64,000 nt of DNA. Source: Bythopirellula polymerisocia. Its GTDB lineage: Bacteria; Planctomycetota; Planctomycetia; Pirellulales; Lacipirellulaceae. The stretch is from the NCBI RefSeq assembly GCF_007860015.1, contig NZ_SJPS01000003.1:310001-374000 (forward strand). The letters are read 5' to 3'. The notes beneath the pieces are model-generated. The model was given only the letters and a program-made list of their open reading frames with translations, was not told the DNA's origin and did not search any database. Of the stretch, positions 30,341 to 40,471 are shown piece after piece (the stretch's first letter is position 1; each line of letters opens with the position of its first letter). A program made the position numbers and the translations under genes.

Positions 30341-30492
30341 TAGGTCCTTTCGGGTTTGGGAACCCCTACCCTATCTCATATGCACGCCACACGCCAGTGG
30401 AACGATGAAAAGGCACTTACAAGGTCTATTTCGGCGCCCTGGGCTGCTGCAATGAATGGTCTCCAAAGATTCAATCAGCATGAAGAGATTTA

Positions 30493-30725
30493 ATGCACGC
30501 ATTTTACACATCAACGATACAACTCTTGGACGCGAGGGAAAACCTGGAGGTCGATCTCGCGACCCCAGATCACAAATGCATCTATCGGAAAGTGTTCGAC
30601 GAGATCAGTGCCAAGTGTGGAGTCCGGGTGAAGACACTTAGCTTTCGATCACCTAAACTCAATGCCTACGCGGAACACTTTTATTAAGTCGATCCAAGTC
30701 GAATTTTGGACCAATGTTTAATCTA
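30493..30725 (+). pseudogene. Fragment of DDE transposase/integrase core
   Basis: The frame contains KVFDEISAKCGVRVKTLSFRSPKLNAYAEHF. This matches the end of the rve-type integrase core of insertion sequences, whose usual form is RSPNLNAYAERF. One base further, the next frame continues FIKSIQVEFWTNV, the expected continuation, and then stops. So this is a frameshifted C-terminal fragment. Nothing of the N-terminal catalytic region remains nearby. Confidence 0.6.
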
Positions 30726-30775
30726 ATTCAGGCAATTTCAAAACACGTTCCAAGACCAAGAAGAATCGTCTGCGT

Positions 30776-31624
30776 TTACTCACCACTATAAATTGGCTCT
30801 TGACGCTCGATGCCTAATGCCTCTACCTCCTGCAACATCGCGTCGAGTTGATCGACCAGAACAAAGTCTAACCCCTCTGCAAAAAGCTTGCGAAGTGTCT
30901 TAGCATCATCGGTGCAACAGTAGTTGATGCGAATGTTGTGCTGTTTCAGTTGCTCAATGGTTCCAGCTTCTGTAGGTCGAATCGCTAACAATTGAATGAA
31001 CGCAGCGTTCTGGTCAATCGTTGCTCTTACATACTGCTTGTTCGTGAGTTGTCGATCCATATTGCAAATCAAGATATTCGGATCAATCTCTCGAGCTGAA
31101 GCGGCACCTTCTGCCCCGCAGGCCAGCACGGCTTGATGCAAGCGACTTGCTTCGACTATCTCACGTGCTGCCTTTGAGGCTAGTTCCGCATCTCCTTTTA
31201 GGTGAACGTTTATCCAAATGTTGACGGGCAAAACATCCAGGGCTTCCTTGAAAGTGGGAATTCGCTCGTGCTGGAAGTGGGGTGATTTCCACGTCCCTGC
31301 GTCAAGAGTGCGTAGTTCGGAGAGTGTCAAATCAGCGACTTCGCCGTGGCCATTTGTCGTGCGGTTAACAGTCGGATCGTGCATCAGTACGATTTGTAAA
31401 TCTTTGGTGAGTGCCAGATCGAACTCGACCATGTGTGCTCCGAGTCGAACCGCTTCCCGTAGTGCCGCTATAGTGTTCTCGGGGTGTGTCGCGCTTGCTC
31501 CGCGATGGGCGCAGATGCCTCGCGACGGCAATACTGGGGGGCTGGCTTCGGCGAAACACAACGATAAAGGAGAGATCGATTGACTAGACAGGATCCAGCA
31601 CACACTTAGAATTCGAAGTATCAT
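30776..31624 (-). CDS. Secreted glycerophosphodiester phosphodiesterase
   Basis: A 282-residue GDPD-family enzyme, hydrolysing glycerophosphodiesters to glycerol-3-phosphate and an alcohol. The signal peptide covers about 1-27. Catalytic motifs are CAHRGASATHPENT (His40, Arg41), HMVEFDLALTKD (Glu67, Asp69) and LMHDPTVNRTTNGHG (His82). Length is normal for the family. It is divergent from a Gfo/Idh/MocA gene 162 bp away. Export suggests it acts on environmental phospholipid head groups or teichoic-acid-like material. Confidence 0.92.
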   Translation of the reverse strand: MILRILSVCWILSSQSISPLSLCFAEASPPVLPSRGICAHRGASATHPENTIAALREAVRLGAHMVEFDLALTKDLQIVLMHDPTVNRTTNGHGEVADLTLSELRTLDAGTWKSPHFQHERIPTFKEALDVLPVNIWINVHLKGDAELASKAAREIVEASRLHQAVLACGAEGAASAREIDPNILICNMDRQLTNKQYVRATIDQNAAFIQLLAIRPTEAGTIEQLKQHNIRINYCCTDDAKTLRKLFAEGLDFVLVDQLDAMLQEVEALGIERQEPIYSGE

Positions 31625-31786
31625 GGCTATTCATCCGCTGTCGGAGGCACTGTAGATTGCAAGGATGAAGCCGATTGTATGCTTTCACGAAGCAATCGGC
31701 ACGGGACGAATAGAAAATAGTGTCGCGGAATACTCAAAGAATCCAGCAACCAATTAGCAGATTCGGAAATCAAGAGCGAGGCATTT

Positions 31787-32875
31787 ATGCTACACAGTTC
31801 ATCGCGACGTGAGTTTCTGTTCCAGCGTTTCCCCCTTGCAGCACTTGCCACGACGGCAGTCTGCTCATCTACATCGACGGCAGCAGCAACTACTCCTCGG
31901 CGGATAAAAGTCGGACAGATAGGAGTCGGACATAGTCATGCCGCAGGAAAAATACAAGTTCTGCGCGGTTCGCCTGACTGGGAAGTCGTCGGAGTTGTGG
32001 AATCTGATCCCGACTTAAGGGCTCAGGCACAGAAGTCGGAAGAGTATCAAGGATTGCCTTTCATTACAGCCGAGCAATTACTGAATACTCCCGATGTCGA
32101 AGCAGTGGCAGTGGAAACAATGGTCGAGCAGCTACTCCCCATAGCCCATCAATGCATAGCGGCTGGCAAACACATTCATTTGGACAAACCCCCAGGTTCA
32201 TCATTGGAGAGTTTCCGAGAGTTGCTCGCTAATGCGGATCGACAACAGCTTGTTGTGCAACTCGGCTACATGTATCGTTACAACCCAGCCATTCTGTTGC
32301 TGCGTGACTTGCTAGCCAAAGGATGGCTCGGCGAGATTTTTGAGTTCAACGCAGTCATGAGCAAGGTCGTCGATCCGCCTAAGCGCAGCCTCTGGGCCCA
32401 GAATCCTGGTGGGACAATGTTTGAGCTCGGTTGCCATCTGGTCGATCTTTTAGTGCTTACCATGGGCAAGCCGGAGGAAGTCACGCCCTACAGCCACCAT
32501 TCCGCCAGGATTAACGACACACTTCTTGACAATATGCTGGCCGTTTGCAGCTATCCTCGCGCGACCGCAACTATTCGTTCGACCGCATTGGAAGTTGACG
32601 GAGGGGATCGACGTCACTTAGTTGTGTGCGGCACGGAAGGCACGCTGCACATACAGCCGCTTGATGAACCTCGAGTTCAGCTCGCGCTATCAGAGCCGCG
32701 GGGTGAGTATCGCGAAGGATATCAAGAAATCAACTTCGGCAAGTACAACCGTTACACAGCCGACTTAGCAGATTTAGCCGCAATAATTCGCGGTGAAAAA
32801 CAAGCGGACTTTGACAGCGCACATGATCTAGCCACTCAAGAGACTTTACTGAGGGCTTGTGGTTTGCCGTGTTGA
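31787..32875 (+). CDS. Gfo/Idh/MocA family oxidoreductase, exported
   Basis: A 362-residue NAD(P)-dependent oxidoreductase with a Tat-like leader (SRREFLFQRFPLAALATTAV). The Rossmann part begins RRIKVGQIGVGHSHAAGKI. The family's sugar-binding motif is AGKHIHLDKPPG, matching the usual GKHVxxEKP, with Lys and Pro kept but Glu replaced by Asp. The C-terminal domain (NPGGTMFELGCHLVDLLVLTMG) is typical. Related proteins oxidise sugars and inositols; in planctomycetes many are periplasmic. The substrate is unknown. Confidence 0.88.
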   Translation: MLHSSSRREFLFQRFPLAALATTAVCSSTSTAAATTPRRIKVGQIGVGHSHAAGKIQVLRGSPDWEVVGVVESDPDLRAQAQKSEEYQGLPFITAEQLLNTPDVEAVAVETMVEQLLPIAHQCIAAGKHIHLDKPPGSSLESFRELLANADRQQLVVQLGYMYRYNPAILLLRDLLAKGWLGEIFEFNAVMSKVVDPPKRSLWAQNPGGTMFELGCHLVDLLVLTMGKPEEVTPYSHHSARINDTLLDNMLAVCSYPRATATIRSTALEVDGGDRRHLVVCGTEGTLHIQPLDEPRVQLALSEPRGEYREGYQEINFGKYNRYTADLADLAAIIRGEKQADFDSAHDLATQETLLRACGLPC

Positions 32876-32907
32876 ATTGCAATCGAGGTGTGTGACCCGG
32901 TAATCGG

Positions 32908-35900
32908 TCAATGTTGGGTCACGACCTCGTCTAGGTTCAGCAGCATATTAGCAACTGCGGTATACGCGGCTACCTCTACTGCGTCCAATTGAGTCGCTGG
33001 TAAGTGCTCTCCGACCGCTGCCAACTGCTTAGCCTCTTGTGGATGCTTAGTAAAATGTGCGAGATGTGTTTCTAGGGATTGTTGCATCACAGACAATTCC
33101 TGCGGCTTCGGATAGCGGGAAGTGACAAGACGGAATGCGCTTTCCAAACGGTCAGCAGAGGAGTCGTGCCCACCTGTCAGGACGCGTTCGGCTAAGACTC
33201 TCGCTGCTTCTACCAGGCCTTCTTCGTTTAACAGGGCTAATGCCTGCATGGGAGTGTTTGTACGCTCTTCGCGAACGGTACAAATCTCGCGGCTAGGTGC
33301 ATCGAGCGCCGTCATGAGAGGATGCGTGACGGTACGTTTCCAGAACAGGTACAGACTGCGTCGGTAAAGCTTCTCGCCGCTATCTTGAACATACTCGTCA
33401 TCGGCGATCTCTTCCCATAAATCCGGTGGTTGATAGGGTTTTACTGATGGTCCTCCCAATTGTTCGACCAATAATCCGCTGGCAAAGAGTGCCGCATCGC
33501 GAATCTCTTCAGCTGCCAGCCGGAACCGAGGACCGCGTGCCAACAAGCGATTCTCAGGATCGGCAGCCACAAGTTCCGGCGTCGCTTGAGACTGTTGTCG
33601 ATAAGTGGCACTAGTGACAATCAACCTGCGAATCGCTTGCAGATCCCACCCGTTATTCATAAGTTCTGTAGCAAGCCAATCGAGCAAGTCTGGATGACTA
33701 GGACCTTCGCCCTGGACGCCAAAATCTTCGACCGTTTTGACCAATCCGAGATCAAAAGACATTTGCCATAGTCGATTCACAGCGACGCGGGCGGTGAGTG
33801 GGTTGTCGGGATCGAGAAGCCAGCGTGCAAGCCCTAAGCGGTTGTGAGGCAGTCCCTCTGCCAATCCGTTGAATACAGCCGGTATTTCGGGCTCAACTTC
33901 TTCCCCTGGTGCATCGTATTGTCCGCGATTCAGTAGAAATGTCGGCTTTCTCTCTGCGAGATCCTCCATAATCATCAAGGTTGGAAAACCCCGACGATGT
34001 TCGTCTAGTTCTTGCCGCAAGCGGGTTGCCAACGCCGCAGCCTGCCGATATTCCTTGGAGGCAACCCTGTCTGTGAAATACGTGCGGAGCTTGTGTTTTT
34101 GATTCTCCGTACGATCGGATTCGAGTATCTGTAGAATATCGGAGACCGATTCTTTCACGGCTAGGAGCTTTAGTTCGCTGTCGGAGAGCTGTTCGCCGTA
34201 TATTCTTACATCGTCGATCGCTCCCTGAAACTGACTCTCGGGGTCACCGGCTGTTCCCAGTCTCAGCGGTCCATGATTGCCAAAACCTTGAAATAGGGAG
34301 TCAAATTCGATGTCAATCGGCTGCCGTTTTCCATTGAAGTATACCCGGATGCCTTGCGCTAAACTCAAGCCGTCGTAGGTCACCGCTACGTGCGTCCATT
34401 GGTCGAGTGGAACGCTCGTTTCTGTCTGAATACGAATTGCGTCATCGAACCATTGCGAAGTGAAATGGACTCGAATCTTGCCTTCGCGTAGTAGTACACT
34501 GTAACCCTCTTCCTGGGGGTCATCCGGATTCTCCATCTTCGAAAGCAGTGCCCCATTACAGTCGCTAGGTCGTATCCAGGCACTAATCGTAACTCGATTG
34601 TCATCACTGAAACTACCGACATCGCCAACTACGATCGTCTTCTTTCCATCCAACCAGGCAGCCTGCCCCAGCTGTCCAGTCACAAAAGTCGCGGCACCAT
34701 TTTTAAAGTTACCGAAACTGTCCCCACTAACCGACTCGGCAAGATTTCCATCGAGTTTGAAATAAATATCCAGATCGTGCGTCACTCCCTGTAGATCTGA
34801 GATAGTTGTGACATCAGCGTTTCGCTGCCACTGGTCGAAATCAGCCAGGAATTGTGGCTCCAGGCCTTCCAATTGAAGTTGTGCCACTTCAAGTTGCATT
34901 TCAAGTTCTTGTTGTCGGTTGAGCTGTGCGCGAGTTGGTGCTGTCATCAACGGCGGCGTATTGCCCACTTTGCGGGCTCTGCCATCTTCCGGCACATTAT
35001 TGAAGAATGCGAATAGCTGGTAGAATTCTTTTTGTGTGATCGGGTCGTATTTGTGATCGTGGCAGCGTGCGCATCCCAGGGTGAGTCCCAACCACACCGT
35101 ACAGGTGGTGTTCACCCGATCGACAACATACTCGACTCGAAATTCTTCGGGAATCGCTCCTCCCTCAGAATTGTGCCGATGATTTCGATTGAAACCGGTA
35201 GCGATTCGTTGTTCGAAGGTCGGGTTGGGAAGCAGATCCCCTGCAAGCTGTTCGATGGTGAATTGGTCGAAAGGCATGTTGTCATTAAAAGCCTCGATGA
35301 CCCAGTCGCGCCAACGCCACATGCTTGTTTCACCGTCGTCTTGATATCCATAAGAGTCGGCATAGCGTGCAGCGTCGAGCCAAGAAGCTGCCATCTGTTC
35401 ACCATAGCGGGGTGAGTGTAGTAATCTCTCGACCAGAAGCTCATAGGCGTTGGGCCGATCGTCTGCAAGAAAGCAATCGACTTCTTCTGGAGTCGGTGGC
35501 AATCCGGTCAGATCCAACGTAACGCGGCGGATCAGCGTCTGCTTGTCGGCCTCTGGAGAAGGCGTTAAGCCTTCTTGTTGCAGTCGCTGCAGAATGAACC
35601 AATCAATCTCGTTCTTAGACCAACCATCATCTCTGCTTGTACGCAATTGAGGTCGTTCAGGCTTAGTAAAGGACCAATGTTGTTGCCAGACTGCACCTTC
35701 ATCAATCCAGCGTCGAATCGTTTCAATTTGTTTGGCAGATAAAGGCCGGTTGGCTTCCGCAGGAGGCATTTGCATGTCCTCGTCAGTAGAGACAATCCTG
35801 AGAAATAGTTCGCTTTCATTCGGATTACCTGCGACCACGATGCCCACGGATTCTTCACTATCTAGAAAAGCATCTTGCGAGTCGAGTCGCAAATCAGCTT

Positions 35901-36090
35901 CCCGCGTATTCGCATCTGGCCCGTGGCAATGATAGCAATGCTCAGAAAGAATAGGACGAACGTCGTGGGCAAAACTAATGGGGCGATTCGATTCGAATCC
36001 TAAACAGAGGGCCGGGTAGCATATCAACGCTGCCCAGCCGAGCAGGCTCCATTTGCGAAACCCATGCTTCAATGTCCACATGAACATCAC
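32908..36090 (-). CDS. PSCyt1-DUF1549-LamG-DUF1553 (PSD1) planctomycete cytochrome protein
   Basis: A 1060-residue exported protein. Domains in order: signal/anchor (about 14-32); PSCyt1 with heme motif CYHCH (Cys52, Cys55, His56); DUF1549/PSCyt2 (about 155-365, with [11 protein letters not shown] and [13 protein letters not shown]); a LamG/concanavalin-like insertion (about 440-640, [26 protein letters not shown]); and DUF1553/PSD1 (about 740-1040, [23 protein letters not shown]). This is a planctomycete hallmark of unknown activity, thought to act at the cell surface on carbohydrates. Its start overlaps the stop of the upstream LamG/propeller gene by 4 bases, so the two are translationally coupled. 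Confidence 0.93.
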   Translation of the reverse strand: MMFMWTLKHGFRKWSLLGWAALICYPALCLGFESNRPISFAHDVRPILSEHCYHCHGPDANTREADLRLDSQDAFLDSEESVGIVVAGNPNESELFLRIVSTDEDMQMPPAEANRPLSAKQIETIRRWIDEGAVWQQHWSFTKPERPQLRTSRDDGWSKNEIDWFILQRLQQEGLTPSPEADKQTLIRRVTLDLTGLPPTPEEVDCFLADDRPNAYELLVERLLHSPRYGEQMAASWLDAARYADSYGYQDDGETSMWRWRDWVIEAFNDNMPFDQFTIEQLAGDLLPNPTFEQRIATGFNRNHRHNSEGGAIPEEFRVEYVVDRVNTTCTVWLGLTLGCARCHDHKYDPITQKEFYQLFAFFNNVPEDGRARKVGNTPPLMTAPTRAQLNRQQELEMQLEVAQLQLEGLEPQFLADFDQWQRNADVTTISDLQGVTHDLDIYFKLDGNLAESVSGDSFGNFKNGAATFVTGQLGQAAWLDGKKTIVVGDVGSFSDDNRVTISAWIRPSDCNGALLSKMENPDDPQEEGYSVLLREGKIRVHFTSQWFDDAIRIQTETSVPLDQWTHVAVTYDGLSLAQGIRVYFNGKRQPIDIEFDSLFQGFGNHGPLRLGTAGDPESQFQGAIDDVRIYGEQLSDSELKLLAVKESVSDILQILESDRTENQKHKLRTYFTDRVASKEYRQAAALATRLRQELDEHRRGFPTLMIMEDLAERKPTFLLNRGQYDAPGEEVEPEIPAVFNGLAEGLPHNRLGLARWLLDPDNPLTARVAVNRLWQMSFDLGLVKTVEDFGVQGEGPSHPDLLDWLATELMNNGWDLQAIRRLIVTSATYRQQSQATPELVAADPENRLLARGPRFRLAAEEIRDAALFASGLLVEQLGGPSVKPYQPPDLWEEIADDEYVQDSGEKLYRRSLYLFWKRTVTHPLMTALDAPSREICTVREERTNTPMQALALLNEEGLVEAARVLAERVLTGGHDSSADRLESAFRLVTSRYPKPQELSVMQQSLETHLAHFTKHPQEAKQLAAVGEHLPATQLDAVEVAAYTAVANMLLNLDEVVTQH

Positions 36091-38573
36091 TGCTCTCGTT
36101 CGACGAATTGCATGCTATAAAGTTTCGTTCCCCGGGAACGAACGACTACTTTTATAGTACGCCCTGCCAGCGCCGAGACGTCTTTGCCAGCCTTGAGCCA
36201 TTCAACTTCCGTGTCGATGAAATCGCCGTTCAAATAAATGCATTCGTCTAATTCGAAGCCTTCAATCGGCGCTCCATGCTCGTCAAGTAGGCCTACTTGA
36301 GCATAGCCAGTTGCATCTGTATCGAGATTAATTACCAATCGATTACCAGAAAAAACAAGCGGTCGAGTCGTCATTGTGCCGCCAGTGTAGGGAGTGTCTG
36401 CAGAAACGAAGCCGTCGAAACGCTGCACAACACGAAACACTGCTTCTCGGGCCGTCGGGTTTTTCTTCCAGGGAGAGTGGTATTCCTCACTACCAACATA
36501 GTATTGCCAAATCTCTTCGCCGCGTCGCACCATGCCGTGTCCTATGTAGGCCTTCTTTAGATCAAACCCGGCATGACGGCCGATCCCGATATAGGCAGGG
36601 CGGGGATAACGTTGCCAGCGTATTCCATCTCGACTAACCGATAACTGGGTCTCCAAGGGTCCTGATCCGCGGTCTGCTTCAGGAGTTCCTAATGCTTGCC
36701 GCGCAAGAGGGTCTTCTTCATGGTAATGAAAGTACATGACAGGAAATGCTAGATAAGTGTCGTCAGCCCAGGGGTATTTGATGCACTTAGGTACGTAAAT
36801 ATCTGTCCCAACTGGGTCGAATTTTTCTATTGGTGCAAACACCGTTGGGAATTCCACTCCGAACCCCGGCGGAGTGAGTGGGCCATTATCAGTGTAGTAA
36901 GGATTTTTCCACCCCAATCGCCTCGTCTTACTCATTGCTGTTTGCTCATCAGGTAAAACAGGTTTGAGTGGCCAAGGACGCATGAGATCCGTTGTCTCGG
37001 TCATCACCGACGTCCTGGCTGTTTTACCACTCTCAAAGCGAGCCATATCACTCCGATGATATCCGACATACCGCTGACGTTGTTCGTCGTAAAATACGAT
37101 GGATTGCGAAGCGCCCCTGAAAGGCAAAGCACTCGACTCATTTCGAGTGAAATGATAGCCGTCCGGGGAGGAATAGACGTAAAGTCCTCGGCCACGGTAT
37201 CCACTAATATACTTGATTCTTTCCTCAGGAGGTGCATTAGGATCAACGAAGATCGTTCCCAGCCCAACAGGATCCTCGACTACGATGTTGCGAGCTCCAT
37301 GATACTCGCGCCCCAAATCGGGAGCCGTAAAATTGACGCCATCCTCCGAAGTCCAAACGGCCAAGCTGTTCAGCGGCCCACGGCCATAGATCCTTACTAG
37401 CCCGTCGCCGCTAGCGCTATCTTCAAATACGACCAAATGGTTTGACAAGCCGCGACTTTCCATAATGACTTTGTCCAACCGCGGCGGATTAACACGAAAT
37501 TCGATATTCTCCCGAGTAGCTAACAGAGAATCGTCGAGGAAGAGATATTTCCGACTACCAAGCTCAACAGGCCTGTCCTGTTGGACTTCCTCAGCAAACA
37601 ACAGAGGTGGACCCGAACTGAGGCTAGGAGGAGAATAGTCGGCAGAATACCTGGAAAAGCTGTCTGGTGGAGTAAAATTGCTATGGTAATCCTGAGTATC
37701 GGAAAACCGCAACTCGTCAATCTGACCTGGTAAACGATGCTGCCACCGACCGTCACGGCCAACGCTCATATAATCCTCCTTGCCAATAGGAAGAGGCTTC
37801 ATTTCGCATCTATCTGGCAGTGGCTGGAGTACTCCGTCTACATAGTGCCGCAATTGTTCCTCGCTTTTGTCATAGGCAAACGCGAGGTGATGCCAATCAG
37901 GGCCACTTGCATCCAAAGCTGTGCTGCTGGAAGGAATCCGCAACTTCAGATCAGCAGGATCATTGAGCAGAGAGAAGCTTTGACCGTCCTCATGAAGACT
38001 CAGCTGCGTAATAGCATCGTTCTTGTGGCGAGGTCCTTTCCCAATTTCGAAGACCACACCCGACCGTTCCGGTGGTCGTACAGGGCGGTACCAGAATTCA
38101 ACGGTCCAGTCGCTCTCTCCTAAGTTCAGTCCGCTGGCCGTTGGGCTGCCGAATTCGACCTCTTGTCTGAGGTGCTGTTCCCCGCGCGTCATGAGTGCGG
38201 CGAAATAGGCGTTCAACCACGACATTCTCGCAGACGATTTCGACGCGGACTCTAGCGTTTCATGAATTGGCTTTCCGGACTCAGTCACAATCGATTGAGG
38301 AGGGTATGAAACTTGTGGTCGTCCAACGGGCTCTAGAGCGTTGCCAAATCTTCCTTCCACGAGTTGCCCGCCGGCACCAATGACTAGCGGAAAGTTGCCC
38401 GACGCCGCATCACCCAGCACACAACTGGGATACATTCCCACCTGCTCGTCGAACAACCAAAGAGCAACTGTTTCTGCATCGCAGCTGTCGTATCCTCGCC
38501 CCCAAAAGATGACTGCTAGACTCAATCGCATGAATGCGAGGGCCAACCAAACTTTCCAGTGAGAGCGAATCAA
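36087..38573 (-). CDS. LamG domain plus GH43-like beta-propeller secreted protein
   Basis: An 828-residue exported protein. After a hydrophobic leader (about 8-24) comes a LamG/concanavalin-like domain (about 130-310, SDWTVEFWYRP, WHHLAFAYDKSEEQLRHYVDG, GQIDELRFS). A five-bladed beta-propeller region resembling glycoside hydrolase family 43/32-type proteins follows (about 340-740), with repeated W/Y-SxDGxxF blades (WTSEDGVNFTAPDLG, YSSPDGYHFTRNES, SVSRDGIRWQRYPRP). Catalytic residues cannot be assigned with confidence. It is coupled by a 4-base overlap to the PSCyt1/PSD1 gene downstream. Carbohydrate binding or cleavage is likely, as family inference. Confidence 0.8.
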   Translation of the reverse strand: MIRSHWKVWLALAFMRLSLAVIFWGRGYDSCDAETVALWLFDEQVGMYPSCVLGDAASGNFPLVIGAGGQLVEGRFGNALEPVGRPQVSYPPQSIVTESGKPIHETLESASKSSARMSWLNAYFAALMTRGEQHLRQEVEFGSPTASGLNLGESDWTVEFWYRPVRPPERSGVVFEIGKGPRHKNDAITQLSLHEDGQSFSLLNDPADLKLRIPSSSTALDASGPDWHHLAFAYDKSEEQLRHYVDGVLQPLPDRCEMKPLPIGKEDYMSVGRDGRWQHRLPGQIDELRFSDTQDYHSNFTPPDSFSRYSADYSPPSLSSGPPLLFAEEVQQDRPVELGSRKYLFLDDSLLATRENIEFRVNPPRLDKVIMESRGLSNHLVVFEDSASGDGLVRIYGRGPLNSLAVWTSEDGVNFTAPDLGREYHGARNIVVEDPVGLGTIFVDPNAPPEERIKYISGYRGRGLYVYSSPDGYHFTRNESSALPFRGASQSIVFYDEQRQRYVGYHRSDMARFESGKTARTSVMTETTDLMRPWPLKPVLPDEQTAMSKTRRLGWKNPYYTDNGPLTPPGFGVEFPTVFAPIEKFDPVGTDIYVPKCIKYPWADDTYLAFPVMYFHYHEEDPLARQALGTPEADRGSGPLETQLSVSRDGIRWQRYPRPAYIGIGRHAGFDLKKAYIGHGMVRRGEEIWQYYVGSEEYHSPWKKNPTAREAVFRVVQRFDGFVSADTPYTGGTMTTRPLVFSGNRLVINLDTDATGYAQVGLLDEHGAPIEGFELDECIYLNGDFIDTEVEWLKAGKDVSALAGRTIKVVVRSRGTKLYSMQFVEREQ

Positions 38574-38979
38574 CTGAGGCCTCCGAAAGCATTCCGTGTG
38601 TGAATCGCGATTGCGAGTGACAAGTCAAGTAGAATAAATATCAACCATACAATGAATTATGTTGCACACCATGAAAGGGTGCAACTCTCTATAGTCTCAC
38701 AAGCAAACTTATTGAGAGCCCGAAGCCGATAGATTCCGGTACTTGCACTGATCCTGCTCGAAACGCCAACCGCGAATTACGCATTCACCAAATCGTAATG
38801 ATATGAGCAAGGCTCATTTAGACAGGTGTACGTTGGATCTTGAACCGACCAAGAACTTGACTAACAATCGCACACCGGCTAGTTTGAAGTAAAGGTTGAC
38901 TTGGCTTAATAAGTGCCTTTTCAGCGTTTTCTTCTTCTTATCAACTTTTGATTCATTACCGTAGACAAAGGGTTATTTT
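38574..38979. other. Divergent intergenic region without a recognisable element
   Basis: About 400 bases between the LamG/propeller gene (minus) and the Gfo/Idh/MocA gene (plus). AT-rich, with no convincing promoter pair, repeat or RNA that I can defend. Confidence 0.35.
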
Positions 38980-40278
38980 ATGCCGACTACCACGCGAAGA
39001 AAGTTCCTCGCTACAGCGGCTGCCAGCGCGGCAGCGTCTACACTTTATAGCACCGTCGGCTCGGCTGCCGTCGGAGCAAATGAGCGAGTGCGAATTGGTG
39101 TGATTGGCGCAGGAAATCAAGGAAAAGCACATCACTTGTCGCTTTCTACTTTGCCTGACGTAAAGATTGCTTATGTTTGCGACATTGACGAAAAGCGATT
39201 GAAAGAAGGAGTTGCCCGGACTGGGGCAAAACCCGAGAGTGATTTACGGAGAGTATTGGACGATCCCACGATTGACGGTGTTACGATCGCTACTCCCGAT
39301 CATTGGCATGTCCCCGCGGCTCTGCTGGCACTCGATGCTGGTAAGCACGTCTATGTAGAGAAACCTTGTTCTTATAATTTCGCCGAAGGGCAAATGCTGG
39401 TCAAAGCACTCGCCAAGTCGGATCGAGTATTTGCCCATGGCACTCAAGCTCGTTCTTGTGCGGGGATGCAACAAGCGATCAACATGCTGCGAGATGGAAT
39501 CATCGGCGACGTATTAATCGCCAAATGCTGGAATTGGCAGCGACGCAATGACATCGGCCACCAACAGCCATCAGAGGTCCCCGCAGGGGTCGATTACGAC
39601 ACGTGGGTTGGCCCGGCCGAGTGGATACCCTTCCAAGCAAATCGCTTTCACTACGATTGGCATTGGTGGTTTAATTTCGGCTCAGGCGGTATGGGTAATG
39701 ACGGTGTCCACGAACTCGACTACGCCATGTGGGGCTTAGGTGTCGAGAATCATCCATCGACTGTCTCCTCAGTAGGAGGAATTTATTATTTCAAGGATGA
39801 CCGCGAGTGGGCCGACACGATGCAGGTTTCTCTCGAGTATCCAGGTGATCCGACGAAGTTGTTGATTTATGAGCAACGGCTCTGGTCTACTTCCTATCCA
39901 TTCAATGTCGATGCGGGTGCTGAGTATTTCGGCACGAAGGGACGCATGTTCCTCAGCAAGCGTGGCAAGTTTGAAGCTTTCGATGATGACAAGAAACGAA
40001 TCGACGTGAAACTCGATGCCTCGGTGAAATCAGAAGTATCCGACAACCAGCGCAACTGGGTCGATAGCATCAAGACAGGATCCATGCCTAACGCTCCGAT
40101 TGACGCTGCCTTCCGAACCGCGGCGGCAATTCACTTGGGTAATATTTCTACGCGTCTGGGTCGCACTATAAAGTTTGACCCCAAATCGGAGAAGATCGTT
40201 GGTGATGAAGAAGCAACCGCAATGCTGTCTCGCAAGTATCGCAAAGAAGGACATTGGTCGGTGCCCAAGATGGCATAA
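38980..40278 (+). CDS. Tat-exported Gfo/Idh/MocA family oxidoreductase
   Basis: A 432-residue oxidoreductase with a clear twin-arginine signal (TTRRKFLATAAASAAAS). The NAD(P)-binding start is VRIGVIGAGNQGKAHH. The family motif AGKHVYVEKPCS is intact with the catalytic Lys in EKP. The C-terminal domain shows HWWFNFGSGGMGNDGVHELDYAMWGLG, typical of the planctomycete Tat-exported subgroup that often acts on sugars. It is followed by a sulfatase gene 193 bp downstream on the same strand, so a shared glycan pathway is plausible. Confidence 0.92.
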   Translation: MPTTTRRKFLATAAASAAASTLYSTVGSAAVGANERVRIGVIGAGNQGKAHHLSLSTLPDVKIAYVCDIDEKRLKEGVARTGAKPESDLRRVLDDPTIDGVTIATPDHWHVPAALLALDAGKHVYVEKPCSYNFAEGQMLVKALAKSDRVFAHGTQARSCAGMQQAINMLRDGIIGDVLIAKCWNWQRRNDIGHQQPSEVPAGVDYDTWVGPAEWIPFQANRFHYDWHWWFNFGSGGMGNDGVHELDYAMWGLGVENHPSTVSSVGGIYYFKDDREWADTMQVSLEYPGDPTKLLIYEQRLWSTSYPFNVDAGAEYFGTKGRMFLSKRGKFEAFDDDKKRIDVKLDASVKSEVSDNQRNWVDSIKTGSMPNAPIDAAFRTAAAIHLGNISTRLGRTIKFDPKSEKIVGDEEATAMLSRKYRKEGHWSVPKMA

Positions 40279-40471
40279 ATGATTTCCACGACACGTGGAC
40301 TGAAATAGCAATAGTCTCCAAAGCATGTAGGTCGGAACGTGTAGAGCGAGTTCCGGCAAGGCATTTCATTTTGCGCCGCGTTTCTGGAATTTGCATTACG
40401 ATTTTCCGGTAGACGTCTCCTCGGAATCAAGCGTGAAACGAATCTCCAAGGAAGTTTCGGAGTAATTCTCG

